From positions 1 to 34,941 of the forward strand of contig NZ_FODB01000045.1 of NCBI RefSeq assembly GCF_900110265.1: a stretch of 34,941 bases of DNA, given 5' to 3'. How positions within the stretch are numbered: the stretch's first letter is position 1; the number at the start of each line of letters is the position of its first letter. Below the pieces are notes generated by a model. It was given only the letters and a program-made list of their open reading frames with translations. It ran no database searches and had not been told where the DNA came from. The DNA is from Vreelandella aquamarina. Its GTDB lineage: Bacteria > Pseudomonadota > Gammaproteobacteria > Pseudomonadales > Halomonadaceae. Below, piece by piece: positions 8,498 to 18,480 of this stretch. Made by a program: the position numbers and the translations under genes.

Positions 8498-10500
8498 ACC
8501 GTGGCCTCCTGTGACGGAGATTGATCAATACGTGAGGATGCAGGTTGGCGCGCGGCTGCGCGGCGGTAGCGCTTATCCGCTACGGCCAAGATGCCGCCGA
8601 AGGCCATGAGCAGGCCGCCTAACCACAGCCAGCGCACAAACGGCTTGTACTGGACGCGCATGGCATAGCTGCCGTCGCCCAGGTCTTCACCCATGGCCAC
8701 ATAGAGGTCGCGGAACAAACCAGGGCGCAGCGCAACTTGGGTCATGGGCATGCCGGTGGCGAGGTAAAGGCGCTTCTCGGGGCGCATCACGAAGCTGCGT
8801 CCCTCGTCCCCGCGCTGTACCTGAATGATCGAAGTATCGGCCAGGAAGTTGGGGCCACGTCGGTTGGTGAGTTCCGTCATGGTGAACTGATAGCCCGCCA
8901 CTTCCACGGTGGTGCCCGGCGACATGCGCACGTTGCGTTCGATGTTGTAGTTCGAAACGACGGCAACGCCCACGATGGTCACCGCAATGCCCACGTGGCC
9001 CAGCACCATTCCCCAATAAGAGAGCGAGAGCTTGCGCAGCCCGGCGACAAACGAGCTGGCGTGACGGGTCTTGTCGAACAGGTCGCGCACCATCGGCAAG
9101 ACGATCCACAGCGCAGAAATAATGCCCAGCGACACCCACAGGTTCCATTCGCCGCCGTAGACCAACGGCATGGCCACACCCAGCACGATGGCAGCTGCCG
9201 CCGCGAGACCTAGCTTGCGCCACAGCTCACGACCGCTCATGCTTTTCCAGCGCGCCACCGGCCCCAAGCCCATGAAGACACACATCACCACGGTGAGCGG
9301 TACGAACAGCGCATTGAAGTAAGGCGGGCCTACGCTGATTTTACCCAACCCCAGAGAATCCAGAATCAGCGGGTACACCGTGCCCAAGAGCACCGTGACG
9401 GTCATGATGACCAAAATGATGTTGTTGATCAGCAGCAGCGAATCCCGCGAGAGCCAGTTAAAACCGACCTTATGGCTCACCCGCGGCGCACGCAGGGCAA
9501 ACACTAGCAGCGATAGCGTGACGGTAATCGCCAGCAGCATCAAAATGAAGAAGCCACGGGAGGGGTCATTGGCAAAGGCATGGACCGAGGTCAGTACGCC
9601 CGAGCGCACCAAGAAGGTGCCCATCAGCGACAGCGAGAACGTCGAGATCGCCAGCAGCACCGTCCAGCTCTTGAACGAGCCACGTTTTTCGGTCACCGCC
9701 AGCGAGTGAACCAGTGCCGTGCCCGTTAGCCAGGGCAATAGCGAAGCGTTCTCCACCGGGTCCCAGAACCACCAGCCGCCCCAGCCAAGCTCGTAGTAGG
9801 CCCACCAGCTGCCGAGTGCGATCCCGACGGTGAGAAACGCCCAGGCCACGTTGGTCCAGGGGCGCGCCCAGCGGGTCCAAGCGGCGTCTAAGCGCCCGCC
9901 CAGCAGGGCGGCAATCGCGAAAGCAAACACCACCGAAAAGCCCACATAACCCATGTAGAGCATCGGCGGGTGAACCACTAGGCCAAAATCCTGCAACAGC
10001 GGATTCAGGTCCGCGCCATCCTGCGGCATGTTGGGCAGCAGGCGTTCAAAGGGGTTGGAGGTCATGAGAATGAAGAGCAAGAAGCCCACACACACCATGC
10101 CCATGATGCCCTGCACCCTGGCCACCATGTCGCGGGGCAAGTCGCCCGAGAAGACCGATGCCGCGAATCCCCAACCCGCCAGCATCAAGCTCCATAGCAG
10201 CACCGAGCCTTCATGGTTACCCCACACGGCGCTGAATTTGTAGTACCAGGGCAGCAGAGAGTTGGAGTTGTTAGCGACATTAGCCACGCTGAAATCGTCC
10301 AGCATGTAGCTGGCGGTCAAGCAGAGGTAGGCAATGGTCACAAACAGGAATTGGCCGATGGCCATGGGACGACCATAGGCCATCCACAGCGGGCGACGCG
10401 TGGCAGCCCCGGCAAGCGGCATCACCGCCTGAACCACCGCCATGAGTAGCGCGATAACCAGGGCAAAGTGGCCGATTTCAGGAATGATCTTAATCAACAT
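8494..10500 (-). CDS. ccmF: Heme lyase subunit CcmF
   Basis: CcmF is the large integral membrane protein of the System I heme lyase, which joins heme to the apocytochrome CXXCH cysteines. The 668-aa sequence has many hydrophobic segments from the N-terminus onward. The tryptophan-rich periplasmic signature GWGGWWFWDPVENAS, diagnostic of the CcmF/CcmC heme-handling family, lies near residue 240. The large periplasmic domain near the C-terminus and the last membrane helix (WLWLGGLLMAFGGILAVADK) are present. It overlaps ccmG by 4 bp and begins 50 bp after ccmE. Confidence 0.97.
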   Translation of the reverse strand: MLIKIIPEIGHFALVIALLMAVVQAVMPLAGAATRRPLWMAYGRPMAIGQFLFVTIAYLCLTASYMLDDFSVANVANNSNSLLPWYYKFSAVWGNHEGSVLLWSLMLAGWGFAASVFSGDLPRDMVARVQGIMGMVCVGFLLFILMTSNPFERLLPNMPQDGADLNPLLQDFGLVVHPPMLYMGYVGFSVVFAFAIAALLGGRLDAAWTRWARPWTNVAWAFLTVGIALGSWWAYYELGWGGWWFWDPVENASLLPWLTGTALVHSLAVTEKRGSFKSWTVLLAISTFSLSLMGTFLVRSGVLTSVHAFANDPSRGFFILMLLAITVTLSLLVFALRAPRVSHKVGFNWLSRDSLLLINNIILVIMTVTVLLGTVYPLILDSLGLGKISVGPPYFNALFVPLTVVMCVFMGLGPVARWKSMSGRELWRKLGLAAAAAIVLGVAMPLVYGGEWNLWVSLGIISALWIVLPMVRDLFDKTRHASSFVAGLRKLSLSYWGMVLGHVGIAVTIVGVAVVSNYNIERNVRMSPGTTVEVAGYQFTMTELTNRRGPNFLADTSIIQVQRGDEGRSFVMRPEKRLYLATGMPMTQVALRPGLFRDLYVAMGEDLGDGSYAMRVQYKPFVRWLWLGGLLMAFGGILAVADKRYRRAAARQPASSRIDQSPSQEATV

Positions 10501-10550
10501 GGGTGCTCCGAATTAGCATCAGGCTTTATCGCACAGCGTGCGTGCAGTCG

Positions 10551-11060
10551 TTAATAGTCGCTTCCTTCTGGGGAGCCTTCCTGCTCTAGGCGCTTGCCCA
10601 CTTCGGCAGCTTTCGCTTGAAAGTCGGCCGGGGAGTAGCCTGCTTCTTCCAGTGCCTGCGCCACTTCGGGCGGCATGTAGTTTTCATCGTGGCGCGCCAG
10701 TACTTTATCGGCGTAGAGGCGGCCATCGGCCTGAAGCTCGCCAACCACCACCACGCCCTGCCCTTCACGGAACAGGTCCGGCAGAATACCGCTGTAGTAG
10801 ACCTCTAGATCATCCACGTAGTCAGTTACCACGAACTCCACATCCAGGCTTTCCGGGTCGCGGGACACAGAGCCCTCTTTGACCATGCCCCCCGCGCGAA
10901 TTTGGCGCTCCATAGGGGCATCGCCTTGGGCAATTTGTACCGGGCTGAAAAACAGATTGATATTGGCGCGCAGCGCATACAGGGTGAGCCCCACCGCAAT
11001 GGCGGTGAGCGACAATAGCCCTAAGATAACAAACAGCTTCTGTTTACGTTTAGGCGTCAT
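10551..11060 (-). CDS. ccmE: Heme chaperone CcmE
   Basis: CcmE carries heme in the periplasm by a covalent bond to histidine and hands it to CcmF. After an N-terminal membrane helix (residues 9-30) there is an OB-fold. The heme-binding motif [13 protein letters not shown] gives His124 and Tyr128 (HxxxY type). A flexible C-terminal tail follows. ATG 11060 ([10 protein letters not shown]) fits the family start; the frame stays open upstream inside ccmD, but those residues lie in the overlap. At 169 aa its length is normal. Confidence 0.95.
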   Translation of the reverse strand: MTPKRKQKLFVILGLLSLTAIAVGLTLYALRANINLFFSPVQIAQGDAPMERQIRAGGMVKEGSVSRDPESLDVEFVVTDYVDDLEVYYSGILPDLFREGQGVVVVGELQADGRLYADKVLARHDENYMPPEVAQALEEAGYSPADFQAKAAEVGKRLEQEGSPEGSDY

Positions 11061-11304
11061 GGTGAACGTCCTTCTGAGCAGAGTTAACTGGCTCTTGCAG
11101 GGGCTGCGCGTGCGATGGCTGAGCGTTGCGCTGGGCATTTTCACGACGCGCCCGGCGCTTTACCACGTTGAGTAGCTGGCGGCGCTCCTGACGTGCGTGC
11201 CACACAATCACTAGCATCAACAGCGCAGTGACTCCCCAGGCAGCCCACACGTAGACCGCGTGACCGCCCATGGCAAAAAATTCGTTTAGCGAGGAAAAGG
11301 CCAT
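11050..11304 (-). CDS. ccmD: Heme exporter protein CcmD
   Basis: CcmD is a small membrane protein that helps release holo-CcmE from the CcmABC complex. It has one membrane helix ([20 protein letters not shown], residues 16-35) and then a strongly basic cytoplasmic tail ([17 protein letters not shown]). The 84 aa make it slightly longer than many CcmD proteins because of a polar C-terminal extension. It overlaps ccmC by one base and ccmE by 11 bp. Confidence 0.92.
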   Translation of the reverse strand: MAFSSLNEFFAMGGHAVYVWAAWGVTALLMLVIVWHARQERRQLLNVVKRRARRENAQRNAQPSHAQPLQEPVNSAQKDVHHDA

Positions 11305-12044
11305 TAGTTCGTCTCCTCGGCAAGCTCGCGCACCCAGCGCTTATTGGCTTCTCGACGCAGAATCTCGCTGCGCGTGCGCATCAGCGTGAGCGCAATAAAA
11401 AAGCTGTAAAAGCCCAATACCATGATCAGCAGCGGTGCCCACATGTCCATGGTCATGGCAGCGCGGCCTGTAATCGTGAAAGTGGCGGGCTGGTGAAGGG
11501 TGTACCACCAATCCACTGAGTACTTAATAATCGGAATATTGATCACGCCAACCATCGCTAGCACCGACGCGGCACGGGAACCGCTATCGCGGCTGCTAAA
11601 CGCACCGCGCAAGGCAATTACGCCCAGGTAGAGAAACAGCAGAATCAGCATGGAGGTAAGCCGTGCATCCCACATCCACCAGGTTCCCCAGGTGGGCACG
11701 CCCCATACTGCGCCCGAAAAAAGCGCTACGAAGGTCATCGCGGCACCCAGCGGGGCCATCACGGTGGCGACCATATCCGCCACTTTGATCTTCCAGACCA
11801 TGAATACCAGCCCGGAGACCGCCATGGAGACAAAGATGGATTGGGCTAGGAATGCGGCGGGTACGTGGACATAAATGATGCGAAAACTATTGCCCTGTTG
11901 ATAGTCCGCAGGCGCAAAGGCCAACCCCCAGACGGTGCCTACCAACAGCAGCAGCGTCGCCGCCACCCAAAAAAGTGGCTGCAGCTTGGCGCTAATGGCA
12001 TAGAACCACTTGGGTGATCTTAGTTTGTTGATAAAGGCCCACAT
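11304..12044 (-). CDS. ccmC: Heme transporter subunit CcmC
   Basis: CcmC is a six-helix inner-membrane protein that presents heme to CcmE. It carries the tryptophan-rich [13 protein letters not shown] motif near residue 120 and the flanking histidine of the [10 protein letters not shown] segment, both typical of this family. The length of 246 aa is normal. It lies 14 bp after ccmB and overlaps ccmD by one base. Confidence 0.96.
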   Translation of the reverse strand: MWAFINKLRSPKWFYAISAKLQPLFWVAATLLLLVGTVWGLAFAPADYQQGNSFRIIYVHVPAAFLAQSIFVSMAVSGLVFMVWKIKVADMVATVMAPLGAAMTFVALFSGAVWGVPTWGTWWMWDARLTSMLILLFLYLGVIALRGAFSSRDSGSRAASVLAMVGVINIPIIKYSVDWWYTLHQPATFTITGRAAMTMDMWAPLLIMVLGFYSFFIALTLMRTRSEILRREANKRWVRELAEETN

Positions 12045-12058
12045 GGTGTTCCCGTCCT

Positions 12059-12793
12059 CTAACCGTTAATGCTGATGCGCAGCGATGCCGCAATGGCCCA
12101 GGGAGCCAACATCAGCGCCAGCGCTAACAGTGCGCCTAAAATCGCCAGATGCGCGGCAATACCCTCGCCAAAAATAGCGGCTTGTACGGCACCTGCGCCG
12201 AAAATTAGTACTGGTATATAGAGCGGCAGCACTAGCAGCGAGAGCAGCACACCGCCACGGGCCAGCCCTACTGTTAGCGCCGCTCCGATCGCCCCAATTA
12301 AGCTCAAGCTGGCCGTACCGAGTGCCAACGACAGCGCTAGCACGGCGTAGCTTCCCGCTGGAAGCGACAGCATGATGCCCAGCAGCGGTGCCATCAGTGC
12401 CAGCGGCAGCCCCGTCAGCAACCAATGTACCGCCACTTTTGCCAACCCCAGCGCCGCCAGCGGCTGGGGTGCCAGTAATAGTTGTTCCAGGCTGCCATCG
12501 TCGTAGTCGCTGCGAAACAGGCTATCCAGCGAAAGCAGTGCCGCGAGCAGTGCGGCCACCCATAAAAGCCCTGGCGCAATGCTTGCCAACAGCTCTGGAT
12601 CCGGTGAAATACCAATGGGAAACAGGGTAATCACCAGCGCAAAGAACACCAGCGGATTGAGCACTTCGCCACGACGGCGCAACATCAAGGTGAGGTCGCG
12701 TTTGAGGGTTGCCTTTATGGCCACCATCAAACCGCCCTGGGGTGCATGCATAGCCACCTCTGGGGTGCTCAGTTGAGCGTATGAACGTTGCAA
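12059..12793 (-). CDS. ccmB: Heme exporter membrane subunit CcmB
   Basis: CcmB is the permease partner of the CcmA ATPase in the complex that loads heme onto CcmE. The protein is about 244 aa with six hydrophobic segments, and it has the family stretch [18 protein letters not shown] followed by [19 protein letters not shown]. The start is read as TTG 12793, because AAGGAG lies 6 nt upstream. The first ~20 residues are not conserved in the family, and internal ATG codons ([18 protein letters not shown]) are alternatives. It lies 13 bp after ccmA. Confidence 0.92.
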   Translation of the reverse strand: MQRSYAQLSTPEVAMHAPQGGLMVAIKATLKRDLTLMLRRRGEVLNPLVFFALVITLFPIGISPDPELLASIAPGLLWVAALLAALLSLDSLFRSDYDDGSLEQLLLAPQPLAALGLAKVAVHWLLTGLPLALMAPLLGIMLSLPAGSYAVLALSLALGTASLSLIGAIGAALTVGLARGGVLLSLLVLPLYIPVLIFGAGAVQAAIFGEGIAAHLAILGALLALALMLAPWAIAASLRISING

Positions 12794-12806
12794 CGCTGTC
12801 TCCTTC

Positions 12807-13427
12807 TTACCCCAGCTGAATGCGCCTAAGCACAGGTGACTCGGTCAACGCGTGGTGAGTAGTGACCAGAACGCAGCCGCCAGACTGCGCATGCGCCACC
12901 AGCTGCGCCTCTAGCGCCGCCACCCCTTGGCGATCGATTGCGGTGAAAGGCTCGTCGAGCACCCACAGCGCCCGCTGGGTCAGGGTCAGGCGTGCCAGCG
13001 CCACGCGCCGCTGCTGCCCGGCTGAAAGCTGGCCGGCGGGGACATCTTCAAACCCCGCCAACCCAACGGCAGCCAACGCTGCCTCACGTGCAGGTTCGCT
13101 GCCCTTTTCCCCGCTAAGCGCCTGATACCAAGCTAGATTCTCCAGCGGTGACAGGCCTGCTTTCACGCCTGGGGCATGACCTAGATAGAGTAAATTGGCG
13201 AGAAAATGTTCACGGGCTTGGCGCATGGGTTCGCCATTCCAGTAAAGCTCGCCACGGTAATCGGTTAATTGGCCAGAGAGTATTTTCAGCAGCGTTGTCT
13301 TGCCGCTGCCGTTGGGGCCTTCAATGCGCACGATCTCACCGCTTTGGATATCGAGATCGAGCCCTTCAAACAGCCAACGGTCGTCGCGTTCACAGGCCAA
13401 TTGTCGGGCTTGCAGGCACAGGCTCAA
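12807..13427 (-). CDS. ccmA: Heme exporter ATP-binding protein CcmA
   Basis: CcmA is the ABC ATPase that powers release of heme-loaded CcmE. It shows Walker A GPNGSGKT (residues 37-44), the signature LSAGQQRRVALAR, and Walker B with LWVLDEPFTAID. The start is a TTG at 13427 (LSLCLQARQLACERD), preceded at 6 nt by GGAG; this aligns with the usual CcmA N-terminus. An upstream in-frame start at 13493 would add 22 atypical residues. At 206 aa the length is normal. It is the first gene of the ccm operon, and its promoter must lie in the ~260 bp shared with the divergent SOS-boxed gene. Confidence 0.94.
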   Translation of the reverse strand: MSLCLQARQLACERDDRWLFEGLDLDIQSGEIVRIEGPNGSGKTTLLKILSGQLTDYRGELYWNGEPMRQAREHFLANLLYLGHAPGVKAGLSPLENLAWYQALSGEKGSEPAREAALAAVGLAGFEDVPAGQLSAGQQRRVALARLTLTQRALWVLDEPFTAIDRQGVAALEAQLVAHAQSGGCVLVTTHHALTESPVLRRIQLG

Positions 13428-13569
13428 AAGACACTCCAGGCACGTTGATTTTGGGTCGAACTCTACACGGAAAGGCCCTTTCTCGCCAGTCACGCTCTGC
13501 GGTCTTGGGTCGCAGCGTGACCTGTCTCAATTTCCGCGTAAGAAACCCAGGTGTGAGACAGCACTAGAA

Positions 13570-13585
13570 CTGTATGCAAAAACAG
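13570..13585 (+). promoter_or_regulatory. LexA (SOS) box
   Basis: CTGT-N8-ACAG matches the gammaproteobacterial LexA consensus exactly (CTGTATGCAAAAACAG). It lies about 105 bp before the S24-like gene and near an AT-rich promoter-like stretch (TATACT, TATAAA). A degenerate second copy (CTGTATAAATAGACAC) begins about 15 bp downstream. The site also lies upstream of ccmA on the other strand, but its relevance there is unknown. Confidence 0.75.
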
Positions 13586-13688
13586 GCTTATACTGTAACA
13601 ACTGTATAAATAGACACCACAGAATAAAACTACAGCTATCGACTCAATCAAACGCCTTGGCAACGGGCGCTGCATGGGAGAACACACT

Positions 13689-14144
13689 ATGACGATTTGC
13701 CTATCCCCTCAGGTAACGTCTCACGTACCTTCTTACGTACCCTCTCAGACGCTGTCTCAACCGGTAGCGCCATCGACGCCTACCCCACTAGCGTCTCGCA
13801 GCGCCTCATCACATGCGCGCCAAGCGTGCACAGCCCCTCGCGTCACACGTCGCAACACCTACGCCCTGCGTATTCGCGGCGATCGCATGCGCGACTGCAA
13901 TCTTTTCGATGGTGACGTTATTATCATTCATCGCCACCAGCACGACGCTCATCAAGAAACCGCCGTAGCAACGATTAACCAGCGGGAAGTGGCGCTGAAG
14001 CAGCTCTCTATCAGCCGTTTAGGCATTCATTTATGGCCCGAAGATGCAGCGATGCCCGAAGTCTTCCTGCATAATTGTGATATCCAGGTGCTGGGCATGG
14101 TGATGGGTGTGGCCCACCACGCAACGGAAACCCGGCACCATTAA
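13689..14144 (+). CDS. LexA/UmuD-like S24 domain protein without the catalytic serine
   Basis: The C-terminal ~90 residues follow the LexA/UmuD peptidase S24 fold: YALRIRGDRM, FDGDVIII, REVALKQL, then DIQVLGMVMGV at the end. In LexA and UmuD the catalytic serine is in G-D-S-M; here the codon at 13884-13886 is CGC, giving Arg66 (G-D-R-M). The general-base lysine is kept (Lys104, in VALKQL), with one extra residue in the intervening loop. There is no helix-turn-helix; the first ~55 residues are low complexity, rich in Ser, Pro, Thr and Gln. ATG 13689 is preferred, with GGGAG 8 nt upstream. A consensus LexA box lies upstream, so SOS induction is likely. By family knowledge autocleavage should be impossible. 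A decoy or UmuD-like partner role is only a guess. Confidence 0.8.
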   Translation: MTICLSPQVTSHVPSYVPSQTLSQPVAPSTPTPLASRSASSHARQACTAPRVTRRNTYALRIRGDRMRDCNLFDGDVIIIHRHQHDAHQETAVATINQREVALKQLSISRLGIHLWPEDAAMPEVFLHNCDIQVLGMVMGVAHHATETRHH

Positions 14145-14171
14145 CGTTATCCACCCTGCTGAGAGTACTAT

Positions 14172-14789
14172 TTGCGCTATCGAGTCCCTGATTTAGCCCC
14201 TGAGACATGGCACACCGCCGAGATTGACGTTGAAAAGAGTCAGTTCTTGGCCTGGGTGTGCCACGCTCCTACCACCGACGCCTTCGACGCGCTGCTTCAA
14301 GCGGCCAAAGCTGCCCACCCGAATGCCAGCCATCACTGCACTGCGTTTATCGCCGGACCTCCTGGAGAGCAAACGCATATTGGCTTTTCCGACGACGGCG
14401 AGCCCGGCGGAACCGCAGGCCGTCCGATGTTCCAGGCGTTGCAGGGCAGCCAGATTGGCGAAATTGGTTGCGTGGTGATTCGCTACTTTGGCGGCACCAA
14501 GTTAGGTACCGGAGGTTTGGCACGCGCTTATGCGCAGGCGGTCAATGCCGGGCTGGAAACGCTGCCCACCCGGGAAGTCGTCGAGCGGGATAGCTATTTA
14601 TTAAAGGTCAGCTTCGCCCACGAAGCGCAAGCCCGCGCTTGGTGCGACGAGCAGGCACTGCCCGTGCAACAGGCGGAGTACGATGGCAACGGCGTGAGCT
14701 TAACCATTGGCTGGCCACGCGATGTCGAGCTGGATATCAGCGGACTGGAAAACCGCCTTAAAACATCCATTGAGCTACAGCGAACATAA
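14172..14789 (+). CDS. yigZ: YigZ family protein (IMPACT family)
   Basis: This is a conserved bacterial protein of the IMPACT/UPF0029 family, 205 aa, whose cellular role is not well defined. The diagnostic central motif IRYFGGTKLGTGGLARAY is near residue 105, preceded by SDDGEPGGTAGRPM. The C-terminal ~65 residues form the family's second ferredoxin-like domain. The start is TTG 14172, with GAGAG upstream. It lies 27 bp after the S24-like gene on the same strand, so the two may share a transcript. It is convergent with oadB. Confidence 0.9.
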   Translation: MRYRVPDLAPETWHTAEIDVEKSQFLAWVCHAPTTDAFDALLQAAKAAHPNASHHCTAFIAGPPGEQTHIGFSDDGEPGGTAGRPMFQALQGSQIGEIGCVVIRYFGGTKLGTGGLARAYAQAVNAGLETLPTREVVERDSYLLKVSFAHEAQARAWCDEQALPVQQAEYDGNGVSLTIGWPRDVELDISGLENRLKTSIELQRT

Positions 14790-14792
14790 AAA

Positions 14793-14831
14793 AACGCGGC
14801 TTACACGAGCGCTTGCTCGGTAAGCCGCGTT
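14793..14831 (-). terminator. Terminator of oadGAB (convergent with yigZ)
   Basis: A long hairpin has a 12-bp outer stem (AACGCGGCTTAC with GTAAGCCGCGTT) and an inner CGAGC/GCTCG stem. On the minus strand it runs into seven Ts, so it mainly ends oadB transcripts. It may also stop yigZ read-through. Confidence 0.88.
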
Positions 14832-14864
14832 CTATAGCGGCAGACGTGCTGTCTAACTAGCCGC

Positions 14865-16187
14865 TTATCCCAGGTACTTGATCATCACACCGGCAGCCAC
14901 TGCCGAACCAATGACCCCAGCAACGTTCGGCCCCATGGCGTGCATCAGCAGGAAGTTATGCGGGTTCGCTTCCAGACCGACCTTATTCGCCACACGCGCC
15001 GCCATCGGCACAGCAGACACACCCGCCGCGCCAATCAGTGGGTTGATGGGCATTTTGCTGACCAGGTTCATCAGCTTGGCCATCAACACTCCGGCGGCGG
15101 TACCGATACCGAAAGCCACGATCCCCAGACCCAGAATCCCCAACGTCTCGAACGCCAGGAAGCTCTCCGCCATCAGCTTGGAACCCACCGACAACCCCAG
15201 AATGATCGTCACGATATTGATCAGCGCGTTTTGCGCGGTATCGGAAAGGCGCTCGACCACACCGCACTCGCGCATCAGGTTACCAAAGCAGAACATGCCT
15301 AGCAGCGGTGCCGCGTCCGGCAGAAACAGCGCCACGGCGATCAATAGCATCAGCGGGAAAACCACTTTTTCGAGCTTAGAGACCGGACGCAGTTGTGTCA
15401 TAGTGATCTTGCGCTCTTTTTCGGTGGTCAGCAGACGCATAATTGGCGGCTGGATCAGCGGCACCAGCGCCATATAGGCATAGGCGGCCACGGCAATCGC
15501 CCCCAGCAGCTCCGGCGCAAGTACGCTGGACACATAGATAGAGGTCGGGCCATCTGCCCCGCCGATAATACCAATCGCTGCCGCCTGATTGAGCGAGAAG
15601 TCCATAATGCCCATGGACGTGAGCAGCACGGCGCCGAACAGCGTAGCGAAAATGCCGAACTGTGCCGCCGCGCCCAGAAACAGCGTGCGCGGGTTGGCCA
15701 GCAGCGGGCCGAAATCGGTCATTGCCCCAACGCCCATAAAGATCAGCAGCGGCGCAATGCCCGAGCCAATGGCGACCTTATAGAAGTTGTAGAGCATGCC
15801 GTCGCTGTAGCCGACGCTCACTGCGATATCTTTCGCGGCGCGCAGCTGATCCGGCGCAGCCGAATCATGGGCAATCGCTTTCAGCGTCTCGCGCCAACCC
15901 TCTACCCCAGTCAGCGGATCTAGCGTCGCGCCCAACGCTGTAGCCATTTGCTGCAGCACGGCGGGCTTGGCGACTTCAATCGCTTGATCCAGCGCTGAAA
16001 TCGCCAAGCCTGCCTCAGGAATATTGGCAAGAATACCGCCAAACCCGATTGGCACCAGCAGCAGGGGCTCAAACTTCTTGTAGATCGCCAGGTAGAGCAA
16101 CCCAAGCCCTACCAGGATCATAACCGCTTGGCCCAGCTCCAGATTATAGAGCCCGGAGCCTTCCCATAAGGTGATTAATTTATCCAT
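14865..16187 (-). CDS. oadB: Oxaloacetate decarboxylase beta chain (Na+ pump), OadB
   Basis: OadB is the multi-spanning membrane subunit that decarboxylates carboxybiotin and exports Na+ in the same step. The protein has about ten hydrophobic segments. It includes the conserved stretches [31 protein letters not shown] (with the aspartate of the Na+ site) and [21 protein letters not shown] 16187 ([13 protein letters not shown]) matches the family start; a TTG at 16211 inside the end of oadA is less likely. The length of 440 aa is usual. It begins 13 bp after oadA and ends just before a strong terminator. Confidence 0.96.
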   Translation of the reverse strand: MDKLITLWEGSGLYNLELGQAVMILVGLGLLYLAIYKKFEPLLLVPIGFGGILANIPEAGLAISALDQAIEVAKPAVLQQMATALGATLDPLTGVEGWRETLKAIAHDSAAPDQLRAAKDIAVSVGYSDGMLYNFYKVAIGSGIAPLLIFMGVGAMTDFGPLLANPRTLFLGAAAQFGIFATLFGAVLLTSMGIMDFSLNQAAAIGIIGGADGPTSIYVSSVLAPELLGAIAVAAYAYMALVPLIQPPIMRLLTTEKERKITMTQLRPVSKLEKVVFPLMLLIAVALFLPDAAPLLGMFCFGNLMRECGVVERLSDTAQNALINIVTIILGLSVGSKLMAESFLAFETLGILGLGIVAFGIGTAAGVLMAKLMNLVSKMPINPLIGAAGVSAVPMAARVANKVGLEANPHNFLLMHAMGPNVAGVIGSAVAAGVMIKYLG

Positions 16188-16200
16188 TCCCGAGTTGCCC

Positions 16201-18003
16201 TTAAAGCTCAATCAGTGCATCGCCAACAGCGACGCTATCGCCTTCGCTGACATTGACTTTCGATACCGTACCGGCACTGCTGGCACGCACTTCGGTTTCC
16301 ATCTTCATGGCTTCCAGGATAATCACCACATCGCCTTCGGCCACTTGGTCGCCTGGGCGTACATTCACCTTGAAGATGTTACCGGCCAGCGGCGCATCGA
16401 TGCTTTCACCGCTGGGCGCTGGGGCGGCAGCCTCAGACTGTGCAGCAGGCTGCTCCTGAATATCGCCAATCTCGCCACCTTCCGACACCTCGACCACGTA
16501 AGCCTTACCGTTGAGCTTCACGGTGTAGGTTTCCGGACCACCGGCAGGCGCAGGTGCTGCTGCGGGAGCCTCTGCCTTAGCTGGGGCGGCTGCCTGAGGC
16601 GCTTCGGGCGCAGGCTCAAAGGCGTCTTTATTGTCGCGGTTTTTGAGGAATTTCAGGCCAATCTGCGGGAACAGCGCATAGGTCAGCACGTCATCCACTT
16701 CCCGCTCGCCCTCGGCAAGGCGAATGCTATCGGCGCTGGCTTTCTCTTTCAGCTCGGCCGCGAGCTTGTCCATTTCTGGAGAGAGGTTATCTGCCGGGCG
16801 GCAAGTAATCGGCTCGCCGCCTTCCAGTACACGCTTTTGCAATTCGGCATTGAAAGGAGCCGGGGCAGAGCCGTATTCGCCCTTCAGCAGCGCCTGCACT
16901 TCTTTAGAGATCGACTTATAGCGCTCGCCCATCATGACGTTCATGACTGCCTGAGTGCCCACAATCTGTGAGGTGGGCGTCACCAACGGAATAAAGCCGA
17001 GGTCTTCGCGTACGCGGGGGATTTCGCTCAGCACGTCATCCAGCTTGTCGCCAGCGCCCTGCTCTTTTAGCTGGCTCTCCATATTGGTGAGCATACCGCC
17101 GGGAACTTGGGCCACCAGAATGCGCGAATCGATGCCGCGCAGCGAACCTTCAAAAGAAGCGTACTTTTTGCGCACTTCACGGAAGTAGCCCGCGATATCT
17201 TCCAGCAACTCCAGGTCTAGCCCAGTGTCGCGGTCAGTATCTTTGAGCATGGCAACCACGGATTCAGTCGGGCTGTGGCCATAGGTCATCGACATGGAGG
17301 AAATCGCCGTATCGACGTTATCAACCCCCGCTTCGACCGCTTTCAGGATGGTCGACGTGGATAAGCCGGTCGTCGCATGGCAGTGCAAATGCACTGGAAT
17401 GGAGAGCTCTTTTTTCAGCCGTGAGACCAAATCGTAAGCGGTATACGGCGTGAGTAGCCCCGCCATATCCTTGATAGCCAGAGAATCTGCGCCCATTGCA
17501 GCAATGGTTTTGGCAAGATCTACCCAGCTATCCAGGGTATGTACCGGGCTCACCGTGTAGGAAATGGTGCCCTGTGCATGGCCACCGACTTGGCGAACCG
17601 CTTTGATGGCGCGTTCCAGGTTGCGCGGGTCGTTCATGGCGTCAAACACGCGGAACACATCAACGCCGTTGGTTTTAGCACGCTCGACGAACTTATCGAC
17701 GACATCATCGGCATAGTGGCGGTAGCCCAGCAGGTTTTGGCCGCGCAGCAGCATTGCCTGAGGTGTGTTCGGCATCGCCTCTTTAAGGGCACGAATACGC
17801 TCCCACGGGTCCTCTCCTAAATAACGGATACACGCATCGAAAGTGGCACCGCCCCAGGTTTCCAGAGACCAGTAGCCGACTTTATCCAGCTTTTCGGCGA
17901 TGGGCAGCATGTCATCCAAGCGCAGGCGCGTAGCAAACAGCGATTGGTGCGCATCGCGCAGGACAACATCAGTGATTCCCAGAGGACGTTTTGTTTCATT
18001 CAT
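16201..18003 (-). CDS. oadA: Oxaloacetate decarboxylase alpha chain, OadA
   Basis: OadA carries the carboxyltransferase and the biotin carrier of the sodium-pumping decarboxylase. The N-terminal ~450 residues form the TIM-barrel carboxyltransferase: LRDAHQSL near residue 17, and the metal ligands HLHCHATTG near residue 207. An Ala/Pro-rich hinge ([19 protein letters not shown]) links this to the biotinyl domain. That domain's EAMKMETE motif puts biotin on Lys567, with the C-terminus 33 residues later. The length of 600 aa is normal. Next to oadG and oadB it forms the complete pump. A stand-alone pyruvate carboxylase B subunit is excluded by that context. Confidence 0.97.
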   Translation of the reverse strand: MNETKRPLGITDVVLRDAHQSLFATRLRLDDMLPIAEKLDKVGYWSLETWGGATFDACIRYLGEDPWERIRALKEAMPNTPQAMLLRGQNLLGYRHYADDVVDKFVERAKTNGVDVFRVFDAMNDPRNLERAIKAVRQVGGHAQGTISYTVSPVHTLDSWVDLAKTIAAMGADSLAIKDMAGLLTPYTAYDLVSRLKKELSIPVHLHCHATTGLSTSTILKAVEAGVDNVDTAISSMSMTYGHSPTESVVAMLKDTDRDTGLDLELLEDIAGYFREVRKKYASFEGSLRGIDSRILVAQVPGGMLTNMESQLKEQGAGDKLDDVLSEIPRVREDLGFIPLVTPTSQIVGTQAVMNVMMGERYKSISKEVQALLKGEYGSAPAPFNAELQKRVLEGGEPITCRPADNLSPEMDKLAAELKEKASADSIRLAEGEREVDDVLTYALFPQIGLKFLKNRDNKDAFEPAPEAPQAAAPAKAEAPAAAPAPAGGPETYTVKLNGKAYVVEVSEGGEIGDIQEQPAAQSEAAAPAPSGESIDAPLAGNIFKVNVRPGDQVAEGDVVIILEAMKMETEVRASSAGTVSKVNVSEGDSVAVGDALIEL

Positions 18004-18095
18004 GGTCGTGGCTCACAGTTTAGCGTTATGGATTTGTAGTAAATTTAACAAAAAAATAGCCATCAGAGCGAAATAAGCACACAAAAGCGTGCGTC

Positions 18096-18353
18096 TTACG
18101 GACGGCGGGACGAGCGGTAACGATGCACTGCAGCACTGATCACCGCGGCAACTTCGTCATTTTGGCCGTTACTGGCGGGTGTTTTTGCACTATTTCGACC
18201 CGCTGGCGCTGCCACTGGAGCAGGCTGAAAGCGGTCGATCAACTTCGACATCAGCGTAACGCTAATGACCAAAATAGTAAGAAAAACAAAAACAAAGCCC
18301 ATACCAAGGCCCATTAGAGCGAGCCCCTCTTGGAGTAACTCCGACCCCTGCAT
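18096..18353 (-). CDS. oadG: Oxaloacetate decarboxylase gamma chain, OadG
   Basis: OadG is the small membrane subunit that assembles the alpha and beta chains. At 85 aa it has one membrane helix (MGLGMGFVFVFLTILVISVTLM, about residues 16-37), then a Pro/Ala-rich tail and a short basic C-terminus typical of OadG. It is the first gene of the oadGAB set, 92 bp before oadA, and divergent from dusC across ~127 bp that must hold both promoters. Confidence 0.9.
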   Translation of the reverse strand: MQGSELLQEGLALMGLGMGFVFVFLTILVISVTLMSKLIDRFQPAPVAAPAGRNSAKTPASNGQNDEVAAVISAAVHRYRSSRRP

Positions 18354-18480
18354 AGCGTGCTCTCCTTGTTTTATAGGGTTATTGGCACGCCAAACGCCTC
18401 TAACGGCGCTTGGCGCAATAAGGGTAATACACTAACCTGCCACATTCAGGATAGAATGCAATCGCGCCATAGTGGAAGTC

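Noticed and set aside
12807..13493. Longer ccmA starting at 13493
   Set aside because: The additional N-terminal residues do not match the family, while TTG 13427 has a well-placed GGAG and the expected N-terminus.
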